64,000 nucleotides of DNA from Dinoroseobacter shibae DFL 12 = DSM 16493 (GCF_000018145.1 NC_009952.1:3100001-3164000); one strand, 5' to 3'; counted from the stretch's first letter, positions 9,029 to 17,854 are shown. A program made the numbers and translations. The notes: a model not told the origin generated them from the sequence alone.

Positions 9029-11326
9029 TCAGCCGCATTTGGAGAAGCCGCAATCGGCGCAGGTGTTGCATCCCTCGATCATGCGCAGGGCATGGCTGCC
9101 GCAGTTCGCGCAGGCCGGGCCGCGCGGCGCCTCGCCGACGGCCATCACCTCGGCCTGGGGGTCGGTCTTCAGGCCCATCCCCTCGCCTTCGAGAAACCCC
9201 GTGGCGATCATGTGCCGCTCGATCACCCCGCCGATGGCCGCGAGGATGGAGGGGACATACTTGCCTTCCATCCAGGCGCCGCCGCGTGGGTCGAACACGG
9301 CCTTGAGCTCTTCGACCACGAAGGACACGTCGCCCCCGCGCCGGAACACCGCCGAGATCATCCGCGTGAGCGCCACGGTCCAGGCGAAATGCTCCATGTT
9401 CTTGGAGTTGATGAACACCTCGAACGGGCGGCGATGGCCGTTGATGATCACGTCGTTGATGGTGATGTAGATCGCGTGGTCCGTCAGCGGCCATTTGAGC
9501 TTGTAGGTCTGCCCCTCCAGCGCCTTGGGCCGGTCGAGCGGCTCGGAGATATAGACCACGTCGCCGTCGAGGCGCGCCTCGGAGACCGGCTTGACCTCGC
9601 CCTTTTCCGCCTCGCTGTCCTTGGTGGCGCTGTCCGACACGCTCAGCACCGAGCCCGTCACGGCGTTCGGGCGGTAGGTCGTGCAGCCCTTGCAGCCCTG
9701 GTCCCAGGCGGCCATGTAGACGTCCTTGAACTCGGCGAAGCTGATATCCTCGGGGCAGTTGATCGTCTTGGAAATGCTCGAATCGACCCATTTCTGCGCC
9801 GCCGCCTGCATCCGGACGTGGTCGAGCGGGGCCAGGGTCTGGGCGTTGACGAAGTGGTCTGGCAGGTCCGCATCGCCGAACTTCTCGCGCCAGAGCTGGA
9901 CGGCGTAATCCACCACCTCTTCCTCGGTGCGCGAGCCGTCTTTTTGCAGCACCTTGCGGGTGTAGCTGTAGGCAAAGACCGGCTCGATCCCCGAGGACAC
10001 GTTGCCGGCATAGAGGCTGATCGTGCCGGTGGGCGCGATCGAGGTCAGCAGGGCGTTGCGGATCCCGTGCTCGGCAATCGCGGCGCGCACGTCGGCGTCC
10101 ATGGTCTGCATCGTGCCTGACTGCAGATAGGCGTCGGCCTCGAAGAGCGGAAAGGCGCCCTTTTCGGTCGCCAGTTGCACCGACGCCAGGTACGCGGCGC
10201 GGGCGATCCGGTGCAACCAGCGCTCGGTCTGACGCGCCGCTGCCTCGGAGCCATAGCGCAGCCCCACCATCAGAAGCGCGTCGGCCAACCCCGTGACCCC
10301 CAGCCCGATCCGGCGCTTGGCGCGGGCCTCGGCGGCCTGCGCCTCCAGCGGGAAGCGGGAGGCATCGACCACGTTGTCCATCATTCGCACTGCGGTGGCG
10401 ACCAACTCCTCCAGCGCCGCCTCGTCCAGTGCCGCGCCTTCCCCGAACGGATCCGAGATCAGCCGCGAAAGGTTGATTGACCCCAGAAGGCAGGCGCCAT
10501 AGGGCGGCAGCGGCTGCTCGCCGCAGGGGTTCGTCGCCGCGATGGTCTCGCAATAGCTCAGGTTGTTGGCCGCATTGATCCGGTCGATGAAGATCACCCC
10601 GGGCTCGGCATACTCGAAGGTCGCCTTCATGATCTTGTTCCACAGGTCGCGGGCCTCGACCGTGTGATAGACCTTGCCGTCGAACACCAGGTCCCAGGAG
10701 CCGTCGGCCTTCACCGCCTCCATGAACGCGTCGGTGACCAGCACGCTGACATTGAACATCCGCAGCCGCGCCGGGTCGGATTTGGCGGCGATGAACGCCT
10801 CGATATCCGGGTGGTCGCAGCGCATGGTGGCCATCATCGCCCCGCGCCGCGAGCCCGCGGACATGATCGTCCGGCACATGGCGTCCCACACATCCATGAA
10901 GGACAGCGGCCCCGAGGCATCCGCCGCCACGCCCTTGACCGCCGCGCCCTTGGGCCGGATCGTCGAGAAATCGTAGCCGATGCCGCCGCCCTGCTGCATG
11001 GTCAGGGCGGCCTCTTTCAGCCCCTCGAAGATCCCGCCCATGTCGTCCGGCACCGTGCCCATGACGAAACAGTTGAACAGGGTCACCGACCGCTCGGTCC
11101 CCGCGCCGGCGGTGATCCGGCCCGCGGGCAGGAACTTGAAATCCTCCAGGGCGGCGTAGAACTTCGGCTCCCATGCTGCCGGGTCCGACTCGACAGAGGC
11201 AAGCGCCCGGGCGATCCGGCGCCAGCTGTCCTCGACCGTCACGTCGATGGGCGTCCCATCCGCCTCCTTGAAGCGGTATTTCATGTCCCAGATCGACTCC
11301 GAGATCGGCGCGGAAAAGCGTGTCAT
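9029..11326 (-). CDS. nrdJ: B12-dependent ribonucleotide reductase, class II
   Basis: A 765-residue adenosylcobalamin-dependent enzyme that makes deoxyribonucleotides with or without oxygen. Diagnostic blocks include FNCFVMG, the catalytic NPCGEQPLPPYG loop near residue 270, PTGTISLYAGN, and a C-terminal zinc ribbon CANCGSHALRMIEGC / CADCGFSKCG with the redox cysteines. No nrdA/B is in the window. It needs B12, and cobU with a CobC-like phosphatase lie at 46213-47306. ATG at 11326 fits the family start. No cobalamin riboswitch is seen upstream, but DnaA-box-like motifs lie 120-170 bases before it. Confidence 0.95.
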   Translation of the reverse strand: MTRFSAPISESIWDMKYRFKEADGTPIDVTVEDSWRRIARALASVESDPAAWEPKFYAALEDFKFLPAGRITAGAGTERSVTLFNCFVMGTVPDDMGGIFEGLKEAALTMQQGGGIGYDFSTIRPKGAAVKGVAADASGPLSFMDVWDAMCRTIMSAGSRRGAMMATMRCDHPDIEAFIAAKSDPARLRMFNVSVLVTDAFMEAVKADGSWDLVFDGKVYHTVEARDLWNKIMKATFEYAEPGVIFIDRINAANNLSYCETIAATNPCGEQPLPPYGACLLGSINLSRLISDPFGEGAALDEAALEELVATAVRMMDNVVDASRFPLEAQAAEARAKRRIGLGVTGLADALLMVGLRYGSEAAARQTERWLHRIARAAYLASVQLATEKGAFPLFEADAYLQSGTMQTMDADVRAAIAEHGIRNALLTSIAPTGTISLYAGNVSSGIEPVFAYSYTRKVLQKDGSRTEEEVVDYAVQLWREKFGDADLPDHFVNAQTLAPLDHVRMQAAAQKWVDSSISKTINCPEDISFAEFKDVYMAAWDQGCKGCTTYRPNAVTGSVLSVSDSATKDSEAEKGEVKPVSEARLDGDVVYISEPLDRPKALEGQTYKLKWPLTDHAIYITINDVIINGHRRPFEVFINSKNMEHFAWTVALTRMISAVFRRGGDVSFVVEELKAVFDPRGGAWMEGKYVPSILAAIGGVIERHMIATGFLEGEGMGLKTDPQAEVMAVGEAPRGPACANCGSHALRMIEGCNTCADCGFSKCG

Positions 11327-11357
11327 GGCAGCGATTCTTTCTGATGAACGGCCTTCT

Positions 11358-11387
11358 ACAATAGCCCAGAGACCACAAAATACACAA
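11358..11387 (-). promoter_or_regulatory. Candidate nrdJ promoter
   Basis: On the minus strand TTGTGT (11382-11387) and TATTGT (11358-11363) are 18 bases apart, about 30-60 bases upstream of the nrdJ ATG. The AT-rich TTGTGTATTTTGTGG around the -35 has half-sites reminiscent of NrdR boxes, but a complete pair of boxes is not evident. Confidence 0.35.
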
Positions 11388-11444
11388 CAGGTTGCAGATG
11401 CCGCCGATCAAACTACGATATGCAGGGTGGACGGAGACGCCCCC

Positions 11445-11499
11445 TGTGGACGACTCTGGGGATAAGTGTGGTGGCAACCGGGGACAAGCCTGTGGACAA
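11445..11499. promoter_or_regulatory. Cluster of DnaA-box-like motifs
   Basis: Within 55 bases lie TGTGGACGA (11445-11453), GGGGATAAG (about 11457-11465) and TGTGGACAA (11491-11499). The last differs by one base from the DnaA box TGTGGATAA. The cluster sits between divergent nrdJ and the DUF1489 gene and overlaps the proposed GTG start of the latter. Confidence 0.4.
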
Positions 11500-11923
11500 G
11501 ACGGTACATCTGATCAAGCTCTGCGTCGGGGCGGAGAAGGTCGAGGATCTGACCGACTGGCAGGCCTCGCCCCGCGCCAAGGGCCCCGACGGGTTGCCCC
11601 GGCATGTCACCCGGATGTGGCCCAAACGCGAGGCGGAGGTTCTCAACGGCGGCTCGATCTACTGGGTGTTCAAGGGCATCGTTCTGGCGCGCCAGCGGAT
11701 CCTGCGGCTGGACGAGGTCACCGGAGGCGACGGCATCCGCCGCTGCGGCATCGTTCTGGACCCGAAGGTGCACCGGACCGAGGCCGCGCCCAAGCGCCCG
11801 TTCCAGGGCTGGCGCTACCTGCCGCCCGAGGACGCCCCGGCGGACCTGTCCAGTGCGCTGCGCCGCGAAGAGACCCTGCCCCCGACGCTGGAACTGGCGC
11901 TGGCGGAGATCGGCGTGCGCTGA
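11492..11923 (+). CDS. DUF1489 family protein
   Basis: A 143-residue conserved alphaproteobacterial protein of unknown function. It opens with VDKTVHLIKLCVGAE, matching the usual DUF1489 start, so GTG at 11492 is preferred over the in-frame ATG at 11420, which would add 24 unrelated residues. Further family blocks are TRMWPKR, GSIYWVFKG and GWRYLPPEDAP. It is divergent from nrdJ across a DnaA-box-like cluster. No signal peptide or membrane segment is present; a cytoplasmic RNA-binding role has been guessed for the family, but nothing here proves it. Confidence 0.85.
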   Translation: MDKTVHLIKLCVGAEKVEDLTDWQASPRAKGPDGLPRHVTRMWPKREAEVLNGGSIYWVFKGIVLARQRILRLDEVTGGDGIRRCGIVLDPKVHRTEAAPKRPFQGWRYLPPEDAPADLSSALRREETLPPTLELALAEIGVR

Positions 11924-11935
11924 CCGGGCGACTGG

Positions 11936-11957
11936 CAAGGCAATTCGCATTGCCTTG
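11936..11957. repeat. Family A palindrome after DUF1489 gene
   Basis: Half-site CAAGGCAATTC followed by its reverse complement with one mismatched pair near the centre. It starts 13 bases past the DUF1489 stop. The flanks (CTGG before, G after) match those of the copy at 12075. Confidence 0.85.
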
Positions 11958-12074
11958 GACCCGGCGCTGCGGCCGAAGCTGTTGCACCCAGAACCCCAAG
12001 GATCATCCGGCAGGCTCGGGCCCGATTTCAAGACCGACCTGCCGTAGCTCGGCCTGCGCTGCCTGTGCCGCTGG

Positions 12075-12096
12075 CAAGGCAATTCGAATTGCCTTG
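12075..12096. repeat. Family A palindrome, second copy with same arms
   Basis: A perfect 22-base palindrome with half-site CAAGGCAATTC, the same arms as 11936-11957. The two copies bracket 117 bases with no gene, 41 bases before the end of the convergent cysteine-synthase-like gene. Confidence 0.9.
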
Positions 12097-12136
12097 GTCC
12101 AGCCCGACGGGTGCGCCGCGGGACGGTCCGGGGTGC

Positions 12137-13213
12137 TCAGCCCGCGTGCCGGTCCCAGCGGGCGAGCGCGGCGCACGCAGGCCCGATATCGCCGATCTCC
12201 CGCGCCACCCAGTCCGGGTCGTGATAGGTGTCGAGATACCGCTCCCCGGCGTCGCACATCACCGTGACGATCGAGCCTTCGGTGCCTGCCGCCTGCATCC
12301 GGTCCGCGATCTGCAGTGCGCCCCAGAGGTTCGTGCCCGTGGACCCGCCCACCTTGCGCCCGATCCGGTCCGACAGCCACAGGGCGGTGGCGACGCTGGC
12401 GGTATCGGGCACCTGCAGCATGGTGTCGATCACGTCGGGCTGAAAGGATTTCTCCACGATGGGTCGCCCGATCCCCTCGATCCGGCTGGAGCAGGCCCGG
12501 CTGAGCGTGGCATCCCCGCTCATGTAGCTGTCGTAGAACACCGAGTTCTCGGGATCGACCACCACCAGCTGCGTCTCGAAGCCCCGGTAGCGGATGTATC
12601 GCCCCAGGGTGGCCGAGGTCCCGCCGGTGCCCGCGCTCATCACCAGGGCGGCGGGGATGGGGAAGCGTTCGCGCGCCATCTGGCGAAAGATGCTCTCGGC
12701 GATGTTGTTGTTGCCGCGCCAGTCCGTCGCCCGTTCGGCATAGAGGAACTGGTCCATGAAGTAGCCGCCGGTCTCTGCGGCGAGTGTGGTGGCGGCGGCG
12801 TGCATCTCGGGCGCGCTGTCGACGAAATGGCAGGTGCCGCCGAAGCGCGTGATCTCGGCGATCTTGCTGCGCGCGGTCCTGCGCGGCATCACCGCGATGA
12901 AGGGCAGGCCGAGCATCTGGGCGAAATAGGCCTCGGACACCGCGGTGCTGCCGGAGGAGGCCTCGATCACCGGGCGGCCTGCGCACAGCTGGCCGTTGCA
13001 GAGCGCGTAGAGGAACAGGGATCGCGCCAGCCGGTGTTTCAGGCTGCCGGTAGGGTGTGTGCTCTCGTCCTTGAGATAGAGGTCCACGCCGCGCAGTCCG
13101 GGCAGCTCGAGCTTGAACAGGTGGGTGTCGGCGGAGCGCTGGACATCCGCTTCGAGCTTGCGGACGGCCTCGGCGACCCAGTCGCGGGTACTGGCGGCGG
13201 CGCTCAGCTGCAC
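12137..13213 (-). CDS. Cysteine-synthase-family PLP enzyme
   Basis: A PLP-dependent fold-type II enzyme of about 358 residues, in the family of O-acetylserine sulfhydrylase and cystathionine beta-synthase. HPTGSLKHRLARS contains the PLP lysine, SSGSTAVSEAYF is the substrate loop, and SAGTGGTSATLGRYIR binds the PLP phosphate. Its divergence from CysK/CysM makes the exact substrate uncertain. No ATG is available at the N-terminus; GTG at 13213 (VQLSAAAST) is the best start, but the frame stays open back through both palindromes at 13243-13287 to a TTG at 13279. It lies 72 bases downstream of panC. Confidence 0.8.
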   Translation of the reverse strand: MQLSAAASTRDWVAEAVRKLEADVQRSADTHLFKLELPGLRGVDLYLKDESTHPTGSLKHRLARSLFLYALCNGQLCAGRPVIEASSGSTAVSEAYFAQMLGLPFIAVMPRRTARSKIAEITRFGGTCHFVDSAPEMHAAATTLAAETGGYFMDQFLYAERATDWRGNNNIAESIFRQMARERFPIPAALVMSAGTGGTSATLGRYIRYRGFETQLVVVDPENSVFYDSYMSGDATLSRACSSRIEGIGRPIVEKSFQPDVIDTMLQVPDTASVATALWLSDRIGRKVGGSTGTNLWGALQIADRMQAAGTEGSIVTVMCDAGERYLDTYHDPDWVAREIGDIGPACAALARWDRHAG

Positions 13214-13242
13214 GCGATGTGATCCGCGCCCTCGGCGGCGAC

Positions 13243-13287
13243 CAAGGCCGTTGCAACGGCCTTGCCAAGCGCCTTGCAAGGCGCTTC
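13243..13287. repeat. Pair of family A palindromes at the panC end
   Basis: A perfect 22-base palindrome (half-site CAAGGCCGTTG, 13243-13264), one base, then a second with half-site CAAGCGCCTTG (13266-13287, perfect over its central 20 bases). The arrangement and the second half-site match the pair at 8969-9013. The second copy overlaps the panC stop codon at 13286-13288. Confidence 0.9.
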
Positions 13288-14131
13288 ACCCAACGGAGAC
13301 ATTGTCGATCAGGCGGGCCCCGCCGAGTTGGGCGGCAACGAAGATCCGCGCCGTGCCGGGGTCCGGGGTTTCTGCCGGCGCCAGCGTCGTAGCGTCCCGG
13401 CATTCGAGGTAGTCGATCCGGGTGAATCCCTTGCCCAGCAGGCCGCGCGCCGCCGCCTCGCACACGCCGGTCGCTCCGTGACCCGCCGCGACCCGTGCGG
13501 CCGCGTCGCGGATGGTGCGGTAGAGGATCGGCGCGATCTCGCGCTCGGCCTCGGTCAGATAGGCGTTGCGCGAGCTGAGCGCGAGCCCGTCCTCGGCCCG
13601 CACCGTGGGGATGCCGACGATCTCGGTCGGGAAGTTCAGGTCGCGCACCATTTGCCGGACCACGGCGAGTTGCTGCCAGTCCTTCTGGCCGAAATAGGCG
13701 CGATCCGCCTGGCCCAGGTTCAGCAGCTTCGCCACCACCTGCGTGACCCCGTCGAAATGCCCGGGCCGCGCAGCACCGCAGAGCGGCGCGGTCAGCCCGG
13801 CGACCTTCACCGTGGTGCCGAAGCCTGCGGGATACATCACGTCGCGGGTGGGGGCGAAGACCACGTCCACCCCGACCTCGCGCAGCATGTGCAGATCCGA
13901 GTCGAACGTGTTGGGATAGGCGTCGAGATCCTCTGTCGGCCCGAATTGCGTCGGGTTCACGAAAATCGTCGCGATCACCTTGCCGCATTCCTCCCGCGCC
14001 GCGCGCGCCAGGGCCATGTGCCCATCGTGGAGCGCGCCCATGGTCGGCACCAGGCCCACGGTCTCGCCCGCGCGGCGCCACATCCCCTGCAGCATCCGCA
14101 GGGAGGCCACATCCCGCATCACATCCGTCAT
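13286..14131 (-). CDS. panC: Pantothenate synthetase
   Basis: A 281-residue ligase that condenses pantoate with beta-alanine using ATP. The ATP-binding block VPTMGALHDGHM (about residues 28-39), VNPTQFGPTEDLDAYP, YFGQKDWQQL and the LSSRNAYL motif are all present. ATG at 14131 overlaps the hisG stop, so it is translationally coupled to the histidine genes. Its partner panB is 18 kb away at 31957. The stop codon lies in the last bases of a family A palindrome, so the final residues (IDNVSVG) are followed directly by that structure. Confidence 0.95.
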   Translation of the reverse strand: MTDVMRDVASLRMLQGMWRRAGETVGLVPTMGALHDGHMALARAAREECGKVIATIFVNPTQFGPTEDLDAYPNTFDSDLHMLREVGVDVVFAPTRDVMYPAGFGTTVKVAGLTAPLCGAARPGHFDGVTQVVAKLLNLGQADRAYFGQKDWQQLAVVRQMVRDLNFPTEIVGIPTVRAEDGLALSSRNAYLTEAEREIAPILYRTIRDAAARVAAGHGATGVCEAAARGLLGKGFTRIDYLECRDATTLAPAETPDPGTARIFVAAQLGGARLIDNVSVG

Positions 14132-14847
14132 TGGAACACTCCGTCCGTCGCGTCGTCCCGTCCCATGGCCGCCCCCAGGGCCCGCATCGCGGCGCGCGCC
14201 GTGGGATCCCAGTCGGCCATGCGCGAGGCAAACAGGGTGGCCTGGGATTTCAGGACAGGCTCCCCCTTCAATATCTTGAGGTGATTGGCACGCAAAGTCT
14301 CCCCCGTCGAGGTGATGTCGGCGATTGCCTCGGCGGTCAGGTTGGCGACCGTGCCCTCGGTGGCGCCCTGGCTGTCGACCAGTTGGTAGTCGGCGACGCC
14401 ATGGGCGCTCAGGTGGCTGTGAACCAGGCGGTGGTACTTGGTGGCAATGCGCAAACGAAAGCCGTGATTGGCGCGGAACTGGGCCGCGACGGCGTCGAGA
14501 TCGTCCAGCGTTTCCACATCGATCCAGCATTTCGGCACCGCGAGGATCAGGTCCGCATGACCGAATCCCAGGGGCGCGATGCTGCGGACCTGGCGCATCC
14601 AGTCGGGCAGCTTTTCCTGCACCAGGTCGGTGCCGGTCACGCCGAGATGGATGCGTCCGGCCGCGAGCTCGCGCGGGATCTCGCCCGCCGACAGGAGCAC
14701 CAGCGCCACGCCGTCGACCCCGTCGACCGAGCCGGCATATTCCCGCTCCGAGCCCGTGCGCTGCAGGGTGATGCCGTGCCTGCCGAACCAGTCGAAGGTC
14801 TTGTCCATCAGCCGCCCCTTGGACGGCACGCCGAGCTTGAGGGTCAT
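14128..14847 (-). CDS. hisG: ATP phosphoribosyltransferase, short form
   Basis: A 239-residue catalytic subunit of the first, feedback-controlled step of histidine synthesis (PRPP plus ATP). It is the short form without the C-terminal regulatory domain and so needs HisZ, whose gene overlaps directly upstream. Recognised features are LGVPSKGRLMDKT at the start, GVTGTDLVQE, and ATKYHRLVHSHL. ATG at 14847 overlaps the hisZ stop. Order hisS-hisZ-hisG-panC with ATGA junctions at hisZ-hisG and hisG-panC argues for one transcript. Confidence 0.95.
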   Translation of the reverse strand: MTLKLGVPSKGRLMDKTFDWFGRHGITLQRTGSEREYAGSVDGVDGVALVLLSAGEIPRELAAGRIHLGVTGTDLVQEKLPDWMRQVRSIAPLGFGHADLILAVPKCWIDVETLDDLDAVAAQFRANHGFRLRIATKYHRLVHSHLSAHGVADYQLVDSQGATEGTVANLTAEAIADITSTGETLRANHLKILKGEPVLKSQATLFASRMADWDPTARAAMRALGAAMGRDDATDGVFQ

Positions 14848-15950
14848 GTCCGGGCCTCCTCCAGCTGCGCCAGCAGGCCCGGGCGGATCACGCCGCCCAC
14901 CGCCGGGATCGCACGGCCCTGGCCCAGCACCGCCGTCAGCGCGTCGTAGCGCCCGCCCGAAGCGACGGGGGCCATGTGGGGGCGCGCGCGGGCGAAGATG
15001 CCGAAGACGAAGCCGTCGTAATATTCCAGCGACGCGCGCCCGTAGGTACCGTCGAATTCTAGGGTTTCGGGCGTCTGACCGAGGGCCGCCAGCGCGTCCA
15101 GCCGCGCCTCCAGCCCGTCGAGCGCAGGGGTCAGCTCGGGGATGTCCACCGCGAGATCGCGCAGCCGCTCCAGCGCCATGGGGGCGGATTCGCGCAGGCG
15201 GGAGATATCCTCCAGCACCGCGACCTCCGCCGCCGGGATCGGCGGGGCGGCGAGGTCGGCCTGCAGGGTTTCGACCCGGGCCAGCACCTCCGCCGGGCTG
15301 CGCAGGCCCATGTCAGGCCCGTGCGCGGCCAGTACCTCGGCCACGCCCCGATCGGCCACGGCCCTGGCCAGCGCGCGCCGCCCTTCGGGCACGGGCAGTC
15401 GCCCGCCGAACCGGTCGAGCAGCGCCCGGAACCGGCGGGGACGCCAGATGTGGCGGCGCAGGGCGGCCTTGCGTTCGTCGGTGGTGGACAGCCCAGAGAT
15501 CGCCGCGCGCAGGATCGCGATGTCACCGATCACCGGCCGGGTCGGGATGGCACCGAACTGGGCGCGCAGCAGGGCGAAGACCTCCGCATCGGCGGCCGCG
15601 GGGTCAGCGCCGTCGAAAACCTCGTAGCCCACTTGCAGGAACTCGCGCGGGCGCTCGACCCCGGCCTCCTGCTTGCGGAAGACCTCCCCGGCATAGGCGT
15701 AGCGCGCAGGCTCCGCCCCGCCCGCCATGTGCATCTGCACCACGGGGACGGTGAAATCCGGGCGCAGCATCTGTTCGCCGCGCACCGGGTCGGCAGTGAC
15801 ATAAGCGCGGTGGCGGATGGTCTCGCCATAGAGATCGAGCAGGGTTTCGGCCGGTTGGAGGATGTCGGCCTCCACCGGCACGGCGCCCGCATCCAAGAAG
15901 GCCGCGAAGAGGCGCGCGGCCACGGCGCGATCCCGTTGGGAAATGGTCAC
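14844..15950 (-). CDS. hisZ: ATP phosphoribosyltransferase regulatory subunit
   Basis: A 368-residue paralog of histidyl-tRNA synthetase that has lost aminoacylation and serves as regulatory subunit of HisG. Class II synthetase-like blocks are recognisable: LRPDFTVPVVQMH, RYAYAGEVFRK and the late GFVFGIF / SGGRYDALTAVLG. It starts with GTG at 15950, three bases after the hisS stop; no ATG is available nearby. Placement between true hisS and short hisG is the classic context for this protein. Confidence 0.92.
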   Translation of the reverse strand: MTISQRDRAVAARLFAAFLDAGAVPVEADILQPAETLLDLYGETIRHRAYVTADPVRGEQMLRPDFTVPVVQMHMAGGAEPARYAYAGEVFRKQEAGVERPREFLQVGYEVFDGADPAAADAEVFALLRAQFGAIPTRPVIGDIAILRAAISGLSTTDERKAALRRHIWRPRRFRALLDRFGGRLPVPEGRRALARAVADRGVAEVLAAHGPDMGLRSPAEVLARVETLQADLAAPPIPAAEVAVLEDISRLRESAPMALERLRDLAVDIPELTPALDGLEARLDALAALGQTPETLEFDGTYGRASLEYYDGFVFGIFARARPHMAPVASGGRYDALTAVLGQGRAIPAVGGVIRPGLLAQLEEART

Positions 15951-15953
15951 GGC

Positions 15954-17447
15954 TCAGGCCCCGCGCGCGAGAATGGCCTGCACCTCGGCCACAAGGTCGG
16001 CCACGGGAACCTCCCGTTGGGCCGGTTGCGATTTCCATTCATCGAGGCTGGCGCTTTCTGCGATCTGCGCACCGAGTACGAGGTCCTTGATCTGGACCAC
16101 GCCGCGGGCGGCCTCGTCACTGCCCTGGATCACGGCCACGGGAGCGGCGCGCTTGTCAGCGTATTTGAGCTGGTTGCCGAAATTCTTGGGGTTCCCGAGG
16201 TAGAGCTCGGCCCGGATGCCCGCGTCCCGCAGGGTGCCGACCATGGCCTGGTAGTCGGCGATCCGGTCGCGGTCCATGACGGTGACGATCACCGGGCCGG
16301 GGGCCGCGGTTTGCGCCTGCCCCTTGGCGCGCAGGGCCGCGAGCAGCCGGTCGACGCCGATGGAGACCCCCGTCGCCGGCACCGCCTGCCCGGTGAAGCG
16401 CTTGACCAGGTCGTCATAGCGCCCGCCACCCGCGACGGAGCCGAATTGCACGGTCTGGCCCTTGTCGTTCTGGACCTCGAAGGTCAGTTCCGCCTCGAAG
16501 ACCGGACCGGTGTAGTAGCCCAGCCCGCGCACGACGGAGGGGTCGATGACGATGCGATCGGGGCCGAAGCCCTGGGCGGAAAGCAGATCCGAGATGTGCT
16601 TGAGCTCTTCAACGCCCTGCAAACCTTCATCTGAGTTGCCAACGAGTTCTGTAAGACGATCAAGCGTCTCCAATTCGGTTGATTGCTTTGCCGTCGCGAA
16701 CCCTAAAATACGGTCAATTTGCCACTCTGCTAGATTGGCACCTTCTACAAACGCTCCGCTTTCATCCTCTCTCCCCTTACCGAGAAGAGCTTTCACCCCG
16801 TCCGAACCCAAACGATCAAACTTATCGACGGCGCGGATCGCAATTCCCACGCGCTTTAGGTTGTCTGCGAGGTATTCGGAATCCAGCAGACCAGCGCTCT
16901 CGAATACGCCGTTCAGTACTTTTCGATTATTTACCCGCACGATGTAGTCGCCGCGGGCGATCCCCACGGCCTCGAGCGCTGTGGCGAGCATCGCGCAGAC
17001 CTCGGCATCCGCCGCCACGCTGGGCGCGCCCACGGTGTCCGCATCGCATTGATAGAACTGCCGGAACCGCCCCGGGCCGGGTTTCTCGTTGCGCCAGACC
17101 GGGCCCATGGCGTAGCGCCGATAGGGGCTGGGCAGGTCGTTGCGGTACTGGGCGGCGACCCGGGCGAGCGGCGCGGTCAGGTCGTAGCGCAGCGCCAGCC
17201 AGTCCGCGTCGTCTTCCTGCCAGGCAAAGACGCCTTCGTTGGGCCGGTCCACGTCCGGCAGGAACTTGCCCAGCGCCTCGACCGTCTCGACGGCGGAGGT
17301 TTCCAGCGGGTCGAACCCGTACAGGTGATACACCTCGGCGATCTTGTCGAGCATGGCCTTGCGTTCGGTCACCTCAGTGCCGAAATAGTCGCGAAAGCCC
17401 TTGGGCGTCTGGGCCTTGGGGCGCGGGGTCTTCTTGGGCTTGGCCAT
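15954..17447 (-). CDS. hisS: Histidyl-tRNA synthetase
   Basis: A 497-residue class II aminoacyl-tRNA synthetase. Motif 2 ([29 protein letters not shown]), the histidine-specific [14 protein letters not shown] loop and motif 3 ([12 protein letters not shown]) are complete, followed by the anticodon-binding domain. ATG at 17447 gives the Lys-rich start [13 protein letters not shown]; a longer reading would run into slyX. Residues about 170-276 (bases about 16620-16940), the insertion-domain region, have many A/T-ending codons, unlike the flanks, yet stay in frame. It heads the hisS-hisZ-hisG-panC run. Confidence 0.95.
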   Translation of the reverse strand: MAKPKKTPRPKAQTPKGFRDYFGTEVTERKAMLDKIAEVYHLYGFDPLETSAVETVEALGKFLPDVDRPNEGVFAWQEDDADWLALRYDLTAPLARVAAQYRNDLPSPYRRYAMGPVWRNEKPGPGRFRQFYQCDADTVGAPSVAADAEVCAMLATALEAVGIARGDYIVRVNNRKVLNGVFESAGLLDSEYLADNLKRVGIAIRAVDKFDRLGSDGVKALLGKGREDESGAFVEGANLAEWQIDRILGFATAKQSTELETLDRLTELVGNSDEGLQGVEELKHISDLLSAQGFGPDRIVIDPSVVRGLGYYTGPVFEAELTFEVQNDKGQTVQFGSVAGGGRYDDLVKRFTGQAVPATGVSIGVDRLLAALRAKGQAQTAAPGPVIVTVMDRDRIADYQAMVGTLRDAGIRAELYLGNPKNFGNQLKYADKRAAPVAVIQGSDEAARGVVQIKDLVLGAQIAESASLDEWKSQPAQREVPVADLVAEVQAILARGA

Positions 17448-17535
17448 TCTCGGGTCCCTCGGGTCTGGTGGGGCTGCGTTTAGCCGAGGCGAGCCGAGGG
17501 AGCAAGGCGGGCACGGACCCGCAGAGGAGGACGCC

Positions 17536-17745
17536 ATGACACAGCACGATACCGCCAGGCTGGAAGAGAAACTGGCCCATCTGGAGAAGACCGTGGACGA
17601 GTTGTCCGAGGTGGTGGCGGGCCAGGCCAGGCAGATCGACCGGATGGAGCTGCAACTGCGCCGGTTGCGCGACCAGAGTGCCGCGCGGGAGGCCGAGGGC
17701 ACCGGCGGCGTGATCCTCGCCGACGAGCGCCCACCGCATTACTGA
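17536..17745 (+). CDS. slyX: SlyX-like coiled-coil protein
   Basis: A 69-residue protein. ATG at 17536 is preceded by GAGGAGG. Residues 6-48 form a heptad-rich coiled coil ([19 protein letters not shown]), and the tail [11 protein letters not shown] with Pro-Pro-His-Tyr is the hallmark of the SlyX family. Function is unknown in all bacteria; it is a small cytoplasmic protein named for proximity to slyD in E. coli. It is divergent from hisS and convergent with dnaE. Confidence 0.85.
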   Translation: MTQHDTARLEEKLAHLEKTVDELSEVVAGQARQIDRMELQLRRLRDQSAAREAEGTGGVILADERPPHY

Positions 17746-17752
17746 ACCCACC

Positions 17753-17788
17753 GAAAACAAGAATGCCCCGCCCTGTCGGACGAGGCAT
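17753..17788 (-). terminator. Terminator-like hairpin between slyX and dnaE
   Basis: ATGCC at 17763 pairs with GGCAT at 17788, with further pairs inside broken by mismatches. On the minus strand it is followed by the T-rich TCTTGTTTT. It could end dnaE transcription about 180 bases past its stop, and may also serve slyX. Confidence 0.45.
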
Positions 17789-17790
17789 CC

Positions 17791-17835
17791 CTCAAGTCAC
17801 GGCCATCGGCGTCCCCGCCTGTACCGTGACCTGAG
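17791..17835. repeat. 12-base inverted repeat
   Basis: CTCAAGTCACGG (17791-17802) and CCGTGACCTGAG (17824-17835) pair over 11 of 12 bases with a 21-base loop. There is no T-run after it. It lies between two other hairpin elements in the slyX-dnaE gap. Confidence 0.7.
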
Positions 17836-17854
17836 TGTGGAACGATTCCGGTTG

